In this document: positions 61,159-64,000 of the stretch, in pieces
How positions within the stretch are numbered: position 1 is the stretch's first letter
Layout: each line of letters starts with the position of its first letter
Origin: Tremella fuciformis
Taxonomy: Eukaryota; Basidiomycota; Tremellomycetes; Tremellales; Tremellaceae
Assembly: GCA_032768795.1 (NCBI GenBank)
Contig: CP136490.1
Coordinates: 5,580,001 to 5,644,000, forward strand
Direction: 5' to 3'
Length of the DNA stretch: 64,000 nt
Position numbers and translations under genes: made by a program
The notes under the pieces: generated by a model
Seen by the model: only the letters and a program-made list of their open reading frames with translations
Databases searched by the model: none
Told to the model about the DNA's origin: nothing

Positions 61159-61577
61159 TCTGTCAACGGATGTGGAGTCGTCGTGGTCCTGTACTGTGCA
61201 GCATGTCTCGCATGTTATCAGCCTCCGTGCTGTATGCCAACCGCAGTCTGACTCAGATCCCGCAGCCGGGTGAAACACGAAGGCGAGTCAGGATCAAGTC
61301 ATGCATGTTGCTCTAGTGCCGCTGTGGTTTACTGTACATCTGTGATACGTGCTACGTGTTGCGTGGAGAAGCTGAAATGCCAATGCGGAAGAGGTGTCGA
61401 TACAAAGAACTGGAGAGCCGGAAGAAATGCAGGGAAGTTGCCGCCATGCGGCGGGGTGCCATCAGTCGCCTGTCGTGATCCTGGACGGTGAGCATGCGCA
61501 ACCATCGTTCGCATGGTCAGGCGCACCGTATACATGTGCTGCGGGGAGACGGGACGATGTCAGATATGAGCCATGGC
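61159..61577. other. Convergent gap DRN1/small secreted protein
   Basis: 419 bases between the stop of DRN1 and the stop of the small gene on the other strand. No supported gene. Confidence 0.4.
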
Positions 61578-61858
61578 TTACCAGCCATTTGCTGCGAGTG
61601 AGTGCATACCCAGCCAGTGGACAAGCCAGCAGGAAGATGAGGGCACCACTTACCCCCGCCGTGCCACCCGTTCGCTGAGGCAGTCTGGTCCCGTCTTTCC
61701 GGCTCGATCGTGATGGGTGAGGGGAACCACGTAGGAGCGGCGGTGGTCGTCACTGATTCGGGGGAGACCGTTGGGGACGGCGTGGGCACTGGAACTGCTG
61801 CCGCAAGGGAGGCGAGGGCGACGACGAGGAGCGCCAATATGGAGATTGATGATCGCAT
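61578..61858 (-). CDS. Small secreted protein with a repeated ANGW end (72 residues)
   Basis: The ATG is at 61858 (MRSSISILALLVVALASLAAA), a strong signal peptide with cleavage near residue 21. A Pro/Thr/Ser-rich stretch follows, then RR at residues 55-56. Exon 1 runs to 61654. The intron 61653-61592 (62 nt) has a perfect GTAAGT donor, a CTCAC branch-like element and a CAG acceptor. Exon 2 then adds only ANGW and TAA (61580-61578). The mature end after RR reads DQTASANGWHGGANGW, with ANGW twice. If the intron were retained, a longer Cys-containing tail of about 45 residues would follow. A propeptide cut at RR to release a short Trp-containing peptide is inference. A TATATC box on the minus strand near 62010 suits a regulated promoter. 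Confidence 0.6.
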
Positions 61859-64000
61859 CGCGGAGTGTTGGACCGTGAGATCTCAATAGGGACAAGGTGA
61901 TCAGCTGGAAAAGCTCAAGGAATGGGGGGCTGCGAGGCTACTGAGTCGTGGTGAATACGGTGAAGAGTAGGGAGAATGGAAAGAGAAGAACAGCGCTCCG
62001 CAGCTCTTATATCTTTATGTCTGGATCTGGCGCAGTGGGCAGTGGACCCGTGCCGAGACTCTGCGCCCGGTCACGTCGGCCCTGCCCGGGCTCAAAACGG
62101 TGAACAGGAGAGGGGATCCGGTGGAGCAGGTGACGCGACTGCCCTGCGCCTGTCGCACGCACCGCTCATTACTCTCTTTGAGTCATTCACTGCACGTTGT
62201 CACATGCGACGGACTCAGGGCGATCCGATGCTCAGCGACTCTGATGTCTGTCAAGCCGATCAGCATCCGAAGCGGGTGGGGTGTCGCAATGATCTTCCTC
62301 TTCCTGCGATCCTGCAGCAGCAGTCAAATGCACGGGGGCGGGGCGTGATCCTTTGCTTTTGACTTTGACTTTGCCGGCGGGGACGACTCCGAGGCGAGGC
62401 GATGTCTCGATCTCCCTGATCGCCTGGATTCTTGATCCTGTGATTAATGAATGTCAAAGGAGGTGAGGAGCACGTCAGCGGATCGACACAGTTCCTCGAG
62501 AGATGAGCAGGCTGGTCATACTATCCACCTTGATGCGTCGCCTGGTCGCAGAGTGGTCGGCAGCGAGAGAGGTGGAATGCAATACCTTCCTCACCTCCAC
62601 AACGCTCATGCCTCCTCGCTCTCCTGCCACAGTCTAGACAGACGCGCTGATCCGTCCTTTATTTACCCTGTGTGTGTGTGCGCTGTCCCACAAAGGCATC
62701 ATCAAGCGACCCTCGACACCTAATGGCTGTGTTATGAGACGAGGGTACTGTACTCATCGATCACATCCCGCCGCCGGTGATCCCGGAGGCATCAGCCGGG
62801 CCTCCTTTGAGGACGGTGAGTCCCACACACACATGCACACAAGTGGGTCACGAGTAAAGGCCACGAGCCCAGCTGGCTCGACGAGTGATTGATTGATTGA
62901 TTGATGTAGATCCTGATCCGCCCTCTCGGCCGGGAACCTGCTGTGCTGTCTGTCCGCTGTGCATCTGTCCTCTTGCGTGACTGTACTGCGTAAATGTCGC
63001 GTACCGAGCTCGCCATGACCATCGATCGATCGGCCGAGGCAGCTCAGTACTGAGCTCTCTCTCTACATTGGCCCTGCTCTCTATCGTCCGTCAAACCCGA
63101 TGGACCATGAGTGGGGCACATTGTCAGCAATGCCACCATGACTACTGCCAATTCGGTCAGTTTGCAGGTCCCACATCGTCAGTGATCCGTGGGTCAGACT
63201 CCAGGTCCAGAGGCACCATCTCAGATCCAATCCAGCCGCCGGCGTCGCGGGTTATCAAGGTGTGGTGAGACGCATCGCCTCAACACCACCCCACATCCAC
63301 GGTAGGACGGGTACCTGTGGTTTTTCCGCCTGCGAGCGAGGAACCGGGAGCCGCGACGCCTTTGACGACACGATGTCGCGATGCCATGGCAGCGGTCGGC
63401 GCATCCCATGCCATGCCACGGGGCCCACGTTTGCTCGATATCACGACCCCATTGCAACGACAACGTCAACGTCAACCTGATCCAGATCCAGACTTTTGAG
63501 ACCCGGGATCGTTGGGTTGAGTTGGGACCTGCCGGCGGCGCTGACGCCGGCATGGCGGACCTGATGCTGACGGCCCGCGGGCCGACGCCGTGGCGTCGCG
63601 GAAGGGGCCGCCAAGCCGTACAGCAGCGCGGCTCTCCCATCGACGCGATGCATCGCGAGTGTGACGTGGGTGCGAGCGAGCCAGCGAGCGCAGCGAGGCG
63701 ATCTTGGTGCCACATGCCACAGTCCTTGTTCGACGTGCAGAATCACTCGCAATATCGGTTAGATGGTATCCGCCTGGCGCACTAGTGACCAGCTGGGTTA
63801 CGGCCGGTCGGTGGACTAAACCATGGCGAACCCAAAACGCTGACGCCTCTTCCAGCAAGGCCCAACCGCAAACCGGGCCGCAGGGATGACGCCCAGTGAC
63901 GCCATGACCACCATACCATGACCGCGAGATCCGTGTGCCCATGCTCGGTCGACAGCGCAGCGACGACCAGTGGGCAGTGGCTTCGGGGAGGCGGACGGCA
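61859..64000. other. Gene-poor right end
   Basis: 2.1 kb in which I can support no gene. Frames on both strands (for example 63381-63785 and 63472-63942) overlap each other and show only Arg/Ser/Pro-rich composition. There is a (TGAT)n run at about 62885-62905. The left 150 bases hold the presumed promoter of the small secreted gene, with a TATA-like ATATAAG read on the minus strand near 62010. Confidence 0.4.
62885..62905 (+). repeat. Tetranucleotide repeat (TGAT)n
   Basis: About five perfect tandem copies of TGAT. Confidence 0.9.

Noticed and set aside
63381..63942. Overlapping 134- and 156-codon frames at the right end
   Set aside because: Opposite-strand frames of similar length in high-GC DNA, with no start context, intron pattern or family resemblance.

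Overview
The window looks like nuclear DNA of a basidiomycete fungus, most likely a Tremellomycete-type yeast-like species; the lineage is inferred, not proven. Genes are GC-rich and closely packed on both strands. They are broken by very short introns, about 37-65 nt with GT-AG ends and a few probable GC-AG introns. The products include mitochondrial proteins, exosome Rrp6, TFIIE alpha, Rag GTPase Gtr2, a P450 with a CYP63/CYP52-like I-helix, and a Ste50-type adaptor carrying two SH3 domains. That SAM-RA-SH3-SH3 layout is the Ubc2 form known from basidiomycetes.

Layout. 1-27.4 kb and 47.5-61.2 kb are ordinary euchromatin with housekeeping genes. Left arm: an unknown proline-rich protein (3' part), TFA1, a GFA-fold zinc protein, COX18, the STE50/UBC2 adaptor, two related unknown genes, MRPL17 (mL46), RRP6, a P450, an ACOT9-like thioesterase, GTR2 and MRC1/claspin. 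Right arm: an ABCC transporter, FMN1, a DXD glycosyltransferase, POR1/VDAC, SEN2, an ALKBH7-like dioxygenase, a TMEM14-like protein, DRN1/CWF19L1, and two tiny secreted proteins that are visible only after splicing. No operon logic applies. Several pairs are divergent with shared 0.3-1 kb promoter regions (TFA1/GFA, MRPL17/RRP6, glycosyltransferase/POR1, ABCC/FMN1) and others are tightly convergent.

The centre (27.6-41.8 kb) is a nest of LTR elements. By matching element ends with flanking 5-bp target-site duplications I could delimit nine insertions stacked in one another: one short non-autonomous two-LTR element, one 5.7-kb Ty1/copia element with a gag-pol frame and 318-bp LTRs, and seven solo LTRs, one of which splits the gag region of the copia element. 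The short element (27877-28353) carries a perfect 16-nt complement between the predicted 5' end of its RNA and the site just after its LTR. This is the layout expected for Tf1-type self-priming of reverse transcription.

Immediately to the right, the ABCC transporter (42.0-47.5 kb) is visibly more AT-rich than every other gene yet keeps all its ATPase motifs. A smaller AT-rich gap with stacked GC hairpins lies at 22.4-23.1 kb. The last 2.1 kb holds no gene I can support.
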